Notes: generated by a model not told the origin, from the letters alone. Counted from the stretch's first letter, positions 26,767 through 36,004 are shown. The stretch: 64,000 nucleotides of DNA from Azoarcus indigens (GCF_004361735.1 NZ_SNVV01000001.1:372001-436000); one strand, 5' to 3'. Numbers and translations are program-made.

Positions 26767-28077
26767 TCAGGTGCCGTGGCGCTTGCGGTAGCCGTCGAGG
26801 AAACGGGCAATGCGGCCGATGGCATCCCGCAGGTCATCCTCGTGCGGCAGGAAGACCAGGCGGAAGTGGTCGGGCTTGATCCAGTTGAAGCCGGTGCCCT
26901 GCACCAGCAGTACCCGCTCGGCCTCCAGCAACTCGGCGATGAAGGCCTGGTCGTCGGCGATCGGGTACATCTCGGGATCCAGCCGCGGGAACATGTACAG
27001 CGCCGCCTTGGGCTTGACGCAGCTGACGCCGGGAATGGCGGTGATCAGCTCGTGCGCCAGGTCGCGCTGGCGGCGCAGCCGGCCGCCGGGGCCGACCAGG
27101 TCGTCGATGCTCTGGTAGCCGCCCAGCGCGGTCTGGATGGCGTATTGGCCGGGCACGTTGGCGCACAGGCGCATCGAGGCCAGCATGTTCAGGCCTTCGA
27201 TGTAGTCCTGGGCGTGGCGCTTGTCGCCGCACACCACCATCCAGCCGGCGCGGTAGCCGCAGGAGCGGTAGTTCTTGGACAAGCCGTTGAAGACGATGGT
27301 GAGCACTTCGTCCGACACCGCGGCCAGCGAGGTGTGGCTGGCGCCGTCGTACAGCACCTTGTCGTACACCTCGTCGGCGTACAGGATCAGGCCATGCTGG
27401 CGGGCGATGTCCACGATGCCGCGCAGCGTCTCTTCCGGGTACAGCGCGCCGGTCGGGTTGTTCGGGTTGATCAGCACCAATGCGCGCGTGTTCGGCGTGA
27501 TGCGGCTGCGGATGTCGTCCAGGTCTGGCAGCCAGCCATTGGCTTCGTCGCACACGTAGTGCACCGGCGTGCCGCCGGACAGGCTGACCGCGGCGGTCCA
27601 CAGCGGATAGTCCGGCGCCGGCACCAGCACCTCGTCGCCGGCATCCAGCAGCGCGTTCATCGCCATCACGATCAGCTCGGACACGCCGTTGCCGATGTAG
27701 ATGTCTTCCAGCGTCACACCCTTGATGTGCTTCTGCTGGGTGTAATGCATGATCGCCTTGCGCGCGGCGAAAATACCCTTGGAATCGGAATAGCCGGCCG
27801 AATTCGGCAGGTTGCGGATCATGTCCAGCTGGATCTCTTCCGGCGCGTCGAAGCCGAAGGAGGCCAGGTTACCGATGTTCAGCTTGGTGATCTTGAGGCC
27901 TTCGTCCTCCATCTGCTTGGCGCGGACCAGCACCGGGCCGCGGATGTCGTAGCAGACGTCGGCGAGCTTGGCGGATTTCTTGACCGGACGCGGTACGGCG
28001 GCAGCGGCGGCGGCCTCGGCCTTGACCACCGGTTCCGTGGGTGCCATTGCCAGATTCAAAGTCTTCGCCGCATTCAT
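26767..28077 (-). CDS. alaC: Alanine-type PLP aminotransferase (AlaA/AlaC family)
   Basis: This 436-residue class I aminotransferase has DIRGPVLVRAKQMEDEGLKI, NGVSELIVMAMNALLDAGDE, LINPNNPTGALYPEE and the PLP-lysine region NGLSKNYRSCGYRAGWMV. The closest recognised group is the glutamate-pyruvate transaminases AlaA/AlaC, which make alanine from pyruvate. An N-terminal extension of about 38 residues is Ala/Pro-rich (KAEAAAAAAVPRPVKKSAK) and not part of the fold; a later start is possible but I see none better. It is the promoter-proximal gene of the alaC-hom unit. I am confident of the family; AlaA and AlaC are not separable by eye. Confidence 0.92.
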   Translation of the reverse strand: MNAAKTLNLAMAPTEPVVKAEAAAAAAVPRPVKKSAKLADVCYDIRGPVLVRAKQMEDEGLKITKLNIGNLASFGFDAPEEIQLDMIRNLPNSAGYSDSKGIFAARKAIMHYTQQKHIKGVTLEDIYIGNGVSELIVMAMNALLDAGDEVLVPAPDYPLWTAAVSLSGGTPVHYVCDEANGWLPDLDDIRSRITPNTRALVLINPNNPTGALYPEETLRGIVDIARQHGLILYADEVYDKVLYDGASHTSLAAVSDEVLTIVFNGLSKNYRSCGYRAGWMVVCGDKRHAQDYIEGLNMLASMRLCANVPGQYAIQTALGGYQSIDDLVGPGGRLRRQRDLAHELITAIPGVSCVKPKAALYMFPRLDPEMYPIADDQAFIAELLEAERVLLVQGTGFNWIKPDHFRLVFLPHEDDLRDAIGRIARFLDGYRKRHGT

Positions 28078-28278
28078 GTCCGTAGGGTCCTGTGTCGTGG
28101 AGGTTTGGCACGCGTCGGTGCCGGGAAGCGCGGACCGCCTTCCGGCCGCTGCATCGCAGCTGCCGCCCCCGGCGGGCGCCGCGCGCCGGATCGGGGGAAA
28201 AGGGTGCTATCTTAGCCCTGCCCGCCGCAGCGCGGCAATTGACGCGGAGCCCCCTGCACTCCGCCCGGACCGCCCGCC

Positions 28279-28659
28279 ATGAAGCTCAATCTCGATCGCA
28301 ATTCCACGGCCAACGTCGTCACCGGCTACGGCCCCGGCCACCTCCTGGTCAACAAGGTCCGCCACGACGGCAACCTGCTGCTCACCGCGGACCGCATCGT
28401 CACCGGCTGGGCGCCCGGCGGCTTCGCCGGCCTCACCGCCGAGGACTTCGCCGCGGTACGCGAACTCGGCACCGAGATCGTCATCGTCGGTACCGGCGAG
28501 CGCCAGCGCTTCCCCGCGCCCGCCCTGCTGCGCCCCCTGATCGACGCCCGGGTAGGTTTCGAGATCATGGATCTGGCGGCCGCCTGCCGTACCTACAACA
28601 TCCTCGTCGGTGAAAGCCGCTCGGTGGCCGCGGCGCTGATGTTCGACCCCGCCGGCTGA
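28279..28659 (+). CDS. Mth938-like domain protein (DUF498)
   Basis: This 126-residue protein has the compact Mth938/NDUFAF3-like fold. Recognisable stretches are VVTGYGPGHLLVNKVRHDG, VIVGTGERQRFPAPALLRPL and GFEIMDLAAACRTYNILVGE. Bacterial members are small, soluble and without assigned function, while a eukaryotic relative assists complex I assembly. It is divergent from alaC and is followed 106 bp later by bcp on the same strand, so the two may be linked. Confidence 0.9.
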   Translation: MKLNLDRNSTANVVTGYGPGHLLVNKVRHDGNLLLTADRIVTGWAPGGFAGLTAEDFAAVRELGTEIVIVGTGERQRFPAPALLRPLIDARVGFEIMDLAAACRTYNILVGESRSVAAALMFDPAG

Positions 28660-28765
28660 GCGCGGCGTCATTCCGCTTAGCCCATAGCCTCCAGTCTCCC
28701 GGGCGCGATTGTCAGCCGCGCCCTTTGTCCATTACGCTGCGGTCAGGCCAATCACAGGAGGCAAC

Positions 28766-29221
28766 ATGACCGCAACGTCCGCGCCAGATTTCGACCTGGC
28801 CGCCACCGGCGGCAACACCGTGGCGCTTTCCGCGCTGCGGGGCAGCAAGGTGGTGCTGTACTTCTACCCCAAGGACAACACCCCGGGCTGCACCAACGAA
28901 ACCAAGGATTTCGGCGCGCTCCATCCCGCCTTCGCCGAGGCGGGCTGCAAGGTCTTCGGCATTTCCCGCGACAGTCTCAAGTCGCATGAAAACTTCAAGG
29001 CCAAGCTGGAACTTCCCTTCGATCTCATTTCCGATCCCGAGGAGACCGCCTGCAACGCGTTCGGCGTGATGAAGATGAAGAACATGTACGGCAAGCAGGT
29101 CCGCGGGGTGGAACGCAGCACCTTCGTGATTGCCACCGACGGCACCATCGCCCGCGAATGGCGCGGCGTGAAGGTTGCCGGCCATGCCGAGGAAGTCCTC
29201 GCCTTCGTCCGCTCGCTCTGA
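28766..29221 (+). CDS. bcp: Peroxiredoxin, BCP/PrxQ type
   Basis: A perfect AGGAGG at 28756-28761 fixes the start at the ATG at 28766, giving 151 residues. The AhpC/TSA fold shows the peroxidatic cysteine in NTPGCTNETKDFG, where the +5 position used as resolving cysteine in many BCPs is Lys. Other cysteines are in AGCKVFGIS and ETACNAFGV, so the resolving mechanism differs or is of 1-Cys type. It is a cytoplasmic thiol peroxidase that reduces H2O2 and organic hydroperoxides. It sits between the Mth938-like gene and phoH. Confidence 0.95.
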   Translation: MTATSAPDFDLAATGGNTVALSALRGSKVVLYFYPKDNTPGCTNETKDFGALHPAFAEAGCKVFGISRDSLKSHENFKAKLELPFDLISDPEETACNAFGVMKMKNMYGKQVRGVERSTFVIATDGTIAREWRGVKVAGHAEEVLAFVRSL

Positions 29222-29332
29222 GTCCCCGTGGGCCGGGCGAAGCTCTCCGCCGCAACTGCACGCAACACCCCGATCGCGTACGGAGAAACGACCCGGCCAG
29301 CCCCTCACTTCCCCGCCAGCCAGAGGTCATCG

Positions 29333-30784
29333 ATGCCAGCAGCCGCCACGTCCAAGGAAAAGAAAGCCGCCGCTCCCCGTGCCCGGCGCACGGCCAGCGC
29401 GGCGAAGACCAAGCTCTTCGTGCTAGACACCAACGTCCTGATGCACGACCCCACCAGCCTCTACCGCTTCGAGGAGCACGACATCTACGTGCCCATCATG
29501 ACGCTGGAGGAGCTGGACAATAACAAGAAGGGCATGTCCGAAGTCGCCCGCAACGCCCGCCAGGCGAGCCGGATGATGGACGAGATCGTGTCCTCCTGCC
29601 TCGACAAGATGGAGGCCGGCATCCCGCTCAAGGAGCCGTCCCACGACCTCGCCACCGGCAAGCTCTTCCTGCAGACCGAGGCCATCAACGTCACCCTCCC
29701 CGCGGCGCTACCCACCGCCAAGGGCGACAACCAGATTCTCGCGGTAGTGATGTTCCTCGCCGAGCGCTTCCCCGGCCGGGCGGTCATCCTGGTGTCCAAG
29801 GACATCAACATGCGCATCAAGGCACGCGCCCTCGGCCTGGACGCGCAGGACTACTTCAACGACAAGGTGCTGGAGGACACCGACCTCCTCTACACCGGCA
29901 CCCGCGAACTGCCGGCGGACTTCTGGGAGACCCACGGCAAGGGCATGGAGTCGTGGAAGACCGAGGGCCGGACCCTGTACCGGCTGAAGGGCCCGCTGGC
30001 TCCCAACCTGCTGATCAACGAGTTCCTCTACCAGGACGGTGAAACCCCGCTGGAAGCCTGGGTCAAGGAGAAGACCGGCCGCACGGTGGTCATCGAAACG
30101 CTGATCGACTACAGCCACCAGAAGAACAACGTGTGGGGCATCACCTCGCGCAACCGGGAGCAGAACTTCGCCCTCAACCTGCTGATGAACCCGGAGATCG
30201 ACTTCGTCACCCTGCTCGGCCAGGCCGGCACCGGCAAGACCCTGCTGACCCTGGCGGCCGGCCTCACCCAGGTGCTGGAGACGAAGCGCTATTCCGAGAT
30301 CATCATGACCCGCGTCACCGTGCCGGTGGGCGAGGACATCGGCTTCCTGCCTGGTACAGAGGAAGAGAAGATGGCGCCGTGGATGGGTGCGCTCGAGGAC
30401 AACCTCGACGTGCTCAACGGAACCACAGGCGAGGGCGGCGACTGGGGCCGCGCCGCCACCCGCGACCTGATCCGCAGCCGCATCAAGATCAAGAGCCTCA
30501 ACTTCATGCGCGGCCGCACTTTCATCAACAAGTTCCTCATCATCGACGAAGCGCAGAACCTCACGCCCAAGCAGATGAAGACGCTGATCACCCGCGCCGG
30601 CCCCGGCACCAAGGTGGTCTGCCTGGGCAACATCGCGCAGATCGACACGCCCTATCTCACCGAAGGCAGTTCCGGCCTCACCTTCGCGGTGGATCGTTTC
30701 AAGGGCTGGCCGCACTCCGGCCACGTCACACTGCAACGCGGCGAGCGCTCCCGCCTCGCCGACCACGCAGCGGAAGTGCTTTAA
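29333..30784 (+). CDS. PIN-domain/PhoH-type ATPase (YlaK/PhoH2 family)
   Basis: Start at the ATG at 29333, preceded by AGAGG, giving 483 residues. The protein fuses an N-terminal PIN nuclease domain (LFVLDTNVLMHDP, with acidic site residues) to a C-terminal PhoH P-loop ATPase. The ATPase has Walker A in GQAGTGKTLLTLAAG, Walker B in FLIIDEAQNLTPKQMKTLIT, and IMTRVTVPVGEDIGFLPG. Such PhoH2-type proteins have shown RNA-unwinding and cleavage activity. A basic Ala/Lys-rich leader of about 25 residues precedes the PIN domain. It ends just before an AT-rich non-coding stretch. Confidence 0.94.
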   Translation: MPAAATSKEKKAAAPRARRTASAAKTKLFVLDTNVLMHDPTSLYRFEEHDIYVPIMTLEELDNNKKGMSEVARNARQASRMMDEIVSSCLDKMEAGIPLKEPSHDLATGKLFLQTEAINVTLPAALPTAKGDNQILAVVMFLAERFPGRAVILVSKDINMRIKARALGLDAQDYFNDKVLEDTDLLYTGTRELPADFWETHGKGMESWKTEGRTLYRLKGPLAPNLLINEFLYQDGETPLEAWVKEKTGRTVVIETLIDYSHQKNNVWGITSRNREQNFALNLLMNPEIDFVTLLGQAGTGKTLLTLAAGLTQVLETKRYSEIIMTRVTVPVGEDIGFLPGTEEEKMAPWMGALEDNLDVLNGTTGEGGDWGRAATRDLIRSRIKIKSLNFMRGRTFINKFLIIDEAQNLTPKQMKTLITRAGPGTKVVCLGNIAQIDTPYLTEGSSGLTFAVDRFKGWPHSGHVTLQRGERSRLADHAAEVL

Positions 30785-31070
30785 AGCAGCGCCCCCGGCG
30801 GCAGGCGAACAAGGGCCATCGGGGGCAACTGATTTATTTCTAAAATACTACGCAACAAAGCAATATCAAAAAAATTAAATAAAAATCAATAGTTTGAAAA
30901 AAAGAAAGCAGGCCTTCTGCCCTGAAACCTTCTGAAACACCTGTTTTCCCCTGCTGCACCTCGGGTTATGATCCGCGCGCATAAGTAAAACTACGATTGA
31001 CGGAGCTGCCAGAACGCTGAAAGCCGCGTCTCCACTGGCTGCGCTCGCTGCTCCGCCCCCTGACTGGAGT
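30785..31070. other. Non-coding gap with a strongly AT-rich patch
   Basis: The 286-bp gap holds no credible gene. Positions about 30826-30906 are mostly A and T (for example AAATTAAATAAAAATCAATA), in sharp contrast to the GC-rich surroundings. A TATGAT hexamer at 30967-30972 could be the -10 box for the chemoreceptor gene downstream; its -35 is unclear. GCAGGCCTTCTGC at about 30908 is only a short hairpin without a U-tract. Confidence 0.6.
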
Positions 31071-31082
31071 TTGCAGCACCCC

Positions 31083-32696
31083 ATGGACATGCGCGCAACA
31101 CGTCCTCCCCCTGCCGCCCCCGAGGCGGCCTGGCCCCAGGAACGCTTCCTCGACCCGAAACGCCCCATCGTCACCAAGACCGACCTGGAAGGCCGCATCA
31201 CCTACGCCAACCCGGCCTTCGTCGCCATCAGCGGCTTCTCCCGCGAGGAGCTCATCGGCGCCCATCACAACATCGTTCGCCATCCGGACATGCCGAAGGC
31301 GGCCTTCGCCGACCTGTGGCGCACCGTCCAGGCCGGGCATCCCTGGCGGGGTCTGGTGAAGAACCGCGCCAAGAATGGTGATTTCTACTGGGTGGATGCC
31401 TACGTCACCCCGCTCACGGAGAGTGGTAGAACGATCGGCTACATGTCGGTGCGAAATGCTCCCAGCGGCACGGACCGCGCGGCAGCCGAGGTCCTGTACG
31501 CAGCAGTGGCCAGGGGTACGCAACAATTGCCTCCCACCCCCCTGCAGGGTGGCATGCCGCTGGGCTGGCTGAGCGGCGGCGGCCTTGCGCTTGTCACCCT
31601 GCTGGGCTCAGGCAGCGCCTTTACCACCGGCTTCATATCCTTCAGCCTGCTGGCACTCCAGCTAGCGACGGCGCTCTGCCTCTGGCTGCTGCTGCGAGCC
31701 TCGGTGACCTCACCGCTGCAGGCTGCACTGCAACTCTTCCACCAGGTTTCGGAAGGCAATCTCAAGGCAGAGATAAGCGCCCGAGGCTGTCGTGAGCTGA
31801 GCACCCTGCTCACCTCGGTACGCTCCATGCAGGTGAGCCTGCGCGCCCTGATAGGCGACGTAGTCTCCTCCGCCGGCGACACCGCCCGCGAGGCCGGCCT
31901 GCTCTACAGCAATGCCAGACGCCTGCAGCAGGGTTCTCGGGAACAGGCAGACCAGATCTCTTCTTCGGCCGCTGCCATGCAGGAGCTGGCTGTCTCGGTC
32001 AGCGAGATCGCCGGCACCACCGACAGCAGCGCGCGTGAGGCCGGCGAAGCGCTGCGGGTCACCGAGGAGGGCCAGCGCAACATGAACCACGCGGCCGACA
32101 CCACTCACAAGGTGGCAGACGCGGTGGCGGACAACGAGCGCATGCTGGATGCGCTTTCCGAGTCGGTGGAGAAAATAGGCGCCGTGGCCGCCTCCATCAG
32201 CCAGATCGCCAAGCGCACCAACCTGCTGGCGCTGAATGCCGCCATCGAGGCGGCCCGCGCGGGCGAACAGGGCCGCGGTTTCGCGGTGGTGGCCGGAGAA
32301 GTCACCGACCTGGCCGGCCAGACACAGCAGAGTACCGAAAGCATCGCCAGCCTTGTGGCGGAGATCAATGAACGCCGTGCGGACGTGATCGCCAGCATGC
32401 GCTCGCTGCGCGAAGGCGTCTCCGACAGCGTGGGCACCATACGCACCGTGGTCTCCGAGCTGGAGGTCATCTCCCGCGCCAACACCACGGTGGCCGGCAA
32501 TGCGGTGGAGGTCCGGCACATGCTGCGGCAACAGGAACAGGCCTCCACCGAGGTTGCCAACATCATGGAGCGGATGAGCAGCCTGACCGACGACAACCTG
32601 GATGCGGTCGGCCGGGTGGAGCAGGCGGCCGGCGCACTGGAGACCACTTCCCGCGAGTTGCAGCTGCTGGTCGGACACTTCGAACGCCGCATGTGA
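31083..32696 (+). CDS. Aer-like methyl-accepting chemotaxis protein with PAS domain
   Basis: The 537-residue protein starts at about the ATG at 31083; TTG at 31071 and ATG at 31089 are alternatives. Order: an N-terminal PAS domain (ITYANPAFVAISGFSREELI, VRHPDMPKAAFADLW) like the FAD/haem sensor of Aer; two membrane segments around LALVTLLGSGSAFTTGF; a HAMP-like linker; and a cytoplasmic signalling domain with TNLLALNAAIEAARAGEQGR. It should report redox or oxygen state to CheA/CheW. The conserved tip shows IAKRTN and EVTDLAGQT where most receptors have IAxQTN and EVRxLAxRS. No che genes are nearby. Confidence 0.92.
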   Translation: MDMRATRPPPAAPEAAWPQERFLDPKRPIVTKTDLEGRITYANPAFVAISGFSREELIGAHHNIVRHPDMPKAAFADLWRTVQAGHPWRGLVKNRAKNGDFYWVDAYVTPLTESGRTIGYMSVRNAPSGTDRAAAEVLYAAVARGTQQLPPTPLQGGMPLGWLSGGGLALVTLLGSGSAFTTGFISFSLLALQLATALCLWLLLRASVTSPLQAALQLFHQVSEGNLKAEISARGCRELSTLLTSVRSMQVSLRALIGDVVSSAGDTAREAGLLYSNARRLQQGSREQADQISSSAAAMQELAVSVSEIAGTTDSSAREAGEALRVTEEGQRNMNHAADTTHKVADAVADNERMLDALSESVEKIGAVAASISQIAKRTNLLALNAAIEAARAGEQGRGFAVVAGEVTDLAGQTQQSTESIASLVAEINERRADVIASMRSLREGVSDSVGTIRTVVSELEVISRANTTVAGNAVEVRHMLRQQEQASTEVANIMERMSSLTDDNLDAVGRVEQAAGALETTSRELQLLVGHFERRM

Positions 32697-32789
32697 TGCC
32701 GGCTGACGCCGGCATTGCATCTTCATCCGGGTGAGCGGCTCCGCCACCCGGAACTTGCGCCAGATCAGTCAAGGCGGGAGCGCCAACCC

Positions 32790-32795
32790 TATAAT
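32790..32795 (+). promoter_or_regulatory. Perfect TATAAT -10 hexamer before the DUF294 gene
   Basis: TATAAT followed by CCGCC lies 29 bp before the start at 32824. No good -35 is visible. Similar TANAAT-C-rich elements precede several genes of this window. Confidence 0.45.
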
Positions 32796-32823
32796 CCGCC
32801 GTATTCCATTCGCGGATCGCGCC

Positions 32824-34722
32824 ATGACCGCCACCGCCGCCGAAATGCTGGTCGGAGCCAGTTCGGACTTCCTCAAGCGCTTCTCCCCCTTCAACCGCAT
32901 GGAGGCGGATGCGCTGGCCTTCCTGGCTGGGCGCGCGGTACTCGCCTTCCATCCCAAAGGCAGCGCCATCCTGACGCCCGAGATGGGCCAGGCGCGCAGT
33001 TTCTACATCGTTCAGCGCGGCAAGGTGCAGGCGCGCCAGGTGGGTGCGACCGCCGTCACCGAATACGCCAGCATGACGCTGGGGCCAGGCGAGTGTTTCC
33101 CCATCGGCGCCATCTCCGCCGCCCGCCCCTCCACCAACAGCTACCTGGCGGTGGAAGACAGCTTCTGCTTCCAGATCGGCGCCGATGATTTCCTGCAACT
33201 GATGCAGATGAGCCCGGTGTTCCATCTCTTCTGCACCCAGTACATCGCCAGCCTGCTCAACCAGTCGCGGCAGCAGTTGCAGACCACCTTCACCCAGCGC
33301 GCCGCCGAACAGCAGACGATGACCACGCCGCTGGGCCAGCTCGTCAAGCAGGCGCCCATCCACGTCGCACCGGAAACGCCCACGCGCGGCGCGCTGGAGA
33401 AGATGGCCGAGCACCGCATCGGCTGCATCGTGGTGGCGGACCGGGACAGCCGGCCAGTCGGCATCCTCACCCAGAGCGATCTGCTGCCGCGGGTGGTGCT
33501 GCCGGGCTTCGAATTGTCGCGCCCCATCAGCGAGGTCATGACGGCCAATCCGCACCAACTCCCCACCAGCGCCTCCGCCTACGACGCCGCGCTGGAGATG
33601 GCCACCCACGGCGTACGCCATCTGCTGGTGATCGACAACGACGGCAAGCTGAAGGGCGTGGTCTCGGAGCGGGATCTGTTCTCCCTGCAGCGCATCAGCT
33701 TGCGCCAGATCCGAGCCGGCATCGACAGTGCCCAGGATGTGGAGGCGCTGCAGCGGGCCAGCCGCGACATCCGCGCGCTGGCGCTCAACCTCATCGCCCA
33801 GGGTGTAGGCGCCGAACAGCTCACCCAGTTCATCTCCGCCCTCAACGACGCCCTCACCCGCCGCATCATCGCGCTCGCGCTGGAGCGGCACGACCTCTAC
33901 GGCATCGACCACGCCTGGTTCGCCTTCGGTTCAGAAGGCCGCCATGAGCAGACCCTGTCCACCGACCAGGACAACGGCATCATATGGCAATGCCCGGAAC
34001 TCCAGGACGTGGAGCGTATCCGCCAGCGCCTCATCGCCTTCGCCCGCGACGTCAACGAAAGCCTCGCCGCCTGCGGCTTCCCGCTATGCAAGGGCAACAT
34101 CATGGCCAGCAACCCGGCGCTGTGCCTGACGCTGGACGAATGGAAGGAGCGCTTCAGCCACTGGATACGCGAGCCCGATCCGCAGGCCCTGCTCAACGCC
34201 TCCATCTTCTTCGACTTCCGCGTGCTCCATGGCAACGAACGCCTGGGCGACCAACTGCGCAACTGGCTCAATCGCAACGCCCGCAACACCCCGGCCTTCC
34301 TGCGCATGATGGCCTCCAACGCCCTGCAGGTATCGCCGCCGCTGGGCCGCATCCGCGACTTCGTGCTGGAAGACGACGGCACCATAGACCTGAAGACCTG
34401 CGGCGCCCGCCTGTTCGTCGACGCCGCCCGCATCCTCGCCCTGCGCACCGGCGTGGATTCCAGTTCCACCGCCCAGCGCCTGCGCCAGGCCGCCACCCGG
34501 CTGGGCGGACAGCAGGAGGAGGTTGCCGCCATCCTCGACGGCTTCCACTTCATCCAACTGCTGCGGCTGCGCTCCCAGCACCTGGAAACCGAGCATGGCG
34601 CACCCGGCGACAACAAGATCAATCCGGACAGCCTCAACGAACTGGACAGACGCATCCTCAAGGAAGCCTTCCGCCAGGCGCGCAAGATCCAGCTACGCCT
34701 CAAGCTGGACTACCAACTATGA
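32824..34722 (+). CDS. cNMP-binding/CBS-pair/DUF294 nucleotidyltransferase-like protein
   Basis: The 632-residue cytoplasmic protein starts at the ATG at 32824. Domains in order: cyclic-nucleotide-binding-like (about 20-135); two CBS motifs (about 175-290, RIGCIVVADRDSRPVGILTQ and HGVRHLLVIDNDGKLKGVVS); a DUF294 nucleotidyltransferase fold (FGSEGRHEQTLSTDQDNGI, with the GS and DxD-like residues); and a DUF294 C-terminal helical domain. Relatives resemble GlnD-type transferases but the modified target is unknown. The stop overlaps the next start (ATGA), so it is translationally coupled to the exonuclease-like gene. Confidence 0.93.
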   Translation: MTATAAEMLVGASSDFLKRFSPFNRMEADALAFLAGRAVLAFHPKGSAILTPEMGQARSFYIVQRGKVQARQVGATAVTEYASMTLGPGECFPIGAISAARPSTNSYLAVEDSFCFQIGADDFLQLMQMSPVFHLFCTQYIASLLNQSRQQLQTTFTQRAAEQQTMTTPLGQLVKQAPIHVAPETPTRGALEKMAEHRIGCIVVADRDSRPVGILTQSDLLPRVVLPGFELSRPISEVMTANPHQLPTSASAYDAALEMATHGVRHLLVIDNDGKLKGVVSERDLFSLQRISLRQIRAGIDSAQDVEALQRASRDIRALALNLIAQGVGAEQLTQFISALNDALTRRIIALALERHDLYGIDHAWFAFGSEGRHEQTLSTDQDNGIIWQCPELQDVERIRQRLIAFARDVNESLAACGFPLCKGNIMASNPALCLTLDEWKERFSHWIREPDPQALLNASIFFDFRVLHGNERLGDQLRNWLNRNARNTPAFLRMMASNALQVSPPLGRIRDFVLEDDGTIDLKTCGARLFVDAARILALRTGVDSSSTAQRLRQAATRLGGQQEEVAAILDGFHFIQLLRLRSQHLETEHGAPGDNKINPDSLNELDRRILKEAFRQARKIQLRLKLDYQL

Positions 34723-35306
34723 GCAACTGGCTCACCCGTCTGCTGTCCGGCAGTTCCCGTCCCAACACCGAGCTGCCGCACTTTGAAACCCGCTATGTGG
34801 TAGTGAACACCGAAGCCAGCGGGCTGAATCCCGACAGCGACCGACTGCTCGCGGTGGCCGCCCTCGGGATCGAAGACGGCGTCCTTGATCCCCGGGACAG
34901 CTATTACGCGGCCATCACGCCCTCCGCCGACGACGCCCTCAGCGGCCTGCTCGACTTCATCAGCGGAAAACCGGTGGTCGCCTTCAACGCCGATCTCCAG
35001 CGCGCGCTACTGGGGCACACCCTGGGCAATCGCGCAAATGCCCTGGCGCAACCGCTCTACCTGGACCTCTATTACCTGCTGCCCGCCCTCTTCACCGAGA
35101 AACGGGAGCTGCCCGGCCGATTGGCCGACTGGATGGCGCTGTTGGACATCGAAACCTTCCAGCGCCATCACGCCCTGGGCGACGCCTGGGCCATCGCCCA
35201 GCTTTTCCTCGCCGTCCAAGGGAGGGCGCTGAGCCAGGGCCTGGCCACCGCCAGCGCCCTTGCCGAGGCGGAACACGCCTATCGACAACTACGACGGCAG
35301 GCTTAG
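34719..35306 (+). CDS. DEDD-type exonuclease-fold protein with altered catalytic residues
   Basis: This 195-residue protein matches the DnaQ-like 3'-5' exonuclease fold. The Exo I strand reads VVVNTEASGLNPDSDRLLAV, where active enzymes have DxE; here the Asp is Asn. The Exo II region reads VVAFNADLQRALL where NxxFD is expected, and the Asp there is Gln. The Exo III region HHALGDAWAIAQLFL keeps the His and Asp. Two of the four metal-binding acids therefore appear lost, so nuclease activity is doubtful and a binding or regulatory role is possible. It overlaps the DUF294 gene by 4 bp. Homologues in this position next to DUF294 proteins are usually annotated as exonucleases. Confidence 0.85.
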   Translation: MSNWLTRLLSGSSRPNTELPHFETRYVVVNTEASGLNPDSDRLLAVAALGIEDGVLDPRDSYYAAITPSADDALSGLLDFISGKPVVAFNADLQRALLGHTLGNRANALAQPLYLDLYYLLPALFTEKRELPGRLADWMALLDIETFQRHHALGDAWAIAQLFLAVQGRALSQGLATASALAEAEHAYRQLRRQA

Positions 35307-35416
35307 GCGCCCCCCAACCCCGGCCGTGCCTGGTGCCACGGCCTAATCCTCGGAGGCGCCGGCTCCGGACGGGGTAAGCGTTTACACCTACGTCCTTGAT
35401 GCGTATAGTCCGGCCG

Positions 35417-35947
35417 ATGCGCTTCCGACCTACCCTCCTCGCCCTCGCCCTTTCCGCGGCACTGCTCTCACCGGCGCAAGCCCACGAAGCCGCCGTTCCG
35501 GCCCAGGAAGAGGCACACGGAACGCTGATGTCCGAGTATTCGGATGCGGTTCAGGACCTGGTCAACCAGGGTATGAGCTACCTGGGTATCCGCTATCGCT
35601 TTGGCGGTACTTCCCCCGAAACAGGCATGGACTGCAGCGGACTGGTACAGAACGTGTTCCGGAACGCAGTCGGCCTCGACCTGCCCCGCACCGCCCGCGA
35701 GATGGCGTCCCTGGGCGACAAGATCAATAGGCAGGAGTTGAAGCCGGGCGATCTCGTCTTCTTCAACACCATGCGCAAGGCCTTTTCCCACGTGGGCATC
35801 TACATGGGTGAAGGCCGCTTCCTCCACGCCCCCGCCCGCGGCGGCGGAGTCCGCATCGAAAGCATGTCCACCGCCTACTGGGCCAAGCGCTTCAACGGCG
35901 CCCGCAGGCTGGTGAACGAAGAAGAGGCGCTGCCGCTCGGCCACTGA
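35417..35947 (+). CDS. NlpC/P60-family cell-wall hydrolase
   Basis: From the ATG at 35417 (MRFRPTLLALALSAALLSPA) the protein has 176 residues and a Sec signal peptide ending near AQA. ATG 35399 would add six residues. The NlpC/P60 cysteine peptidase domain has YRFGGTSPETGMDCSGLVQN (catalytic Cys), FSHVGIYMGEGRFLHAPARG (catalytic His) and LKPGDLVFFNT. Members cut peptide stems of murein in the periplasm. No SH3 or LysM domain is present, so it is of the short Spr/MepS-like type. No lipobox is seen. Confidence 0.93.
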   Translation: MRFRPTLLALALSAALLSPAQAHEAAVPAQEEAHGTLMSEYSDAVQDLVNQGMSYLGIRYRFGGTSPETGMDCSGLVQNVFRNAVGLDLPRTAREMASLGDKINRQELKPGDLVFFNTMRKAFSHVGIYMGEGRFLHAPARGGGVRIESMSTAYWAKRFNGARRLVNEEEALPLGH

Positions 35948-36004
35948 GGCCAGCGGCAGCGCCTCTTCCGGCTGCCCGCATCCAGTTCCTTCCAGGCTTT
36001 CGCC

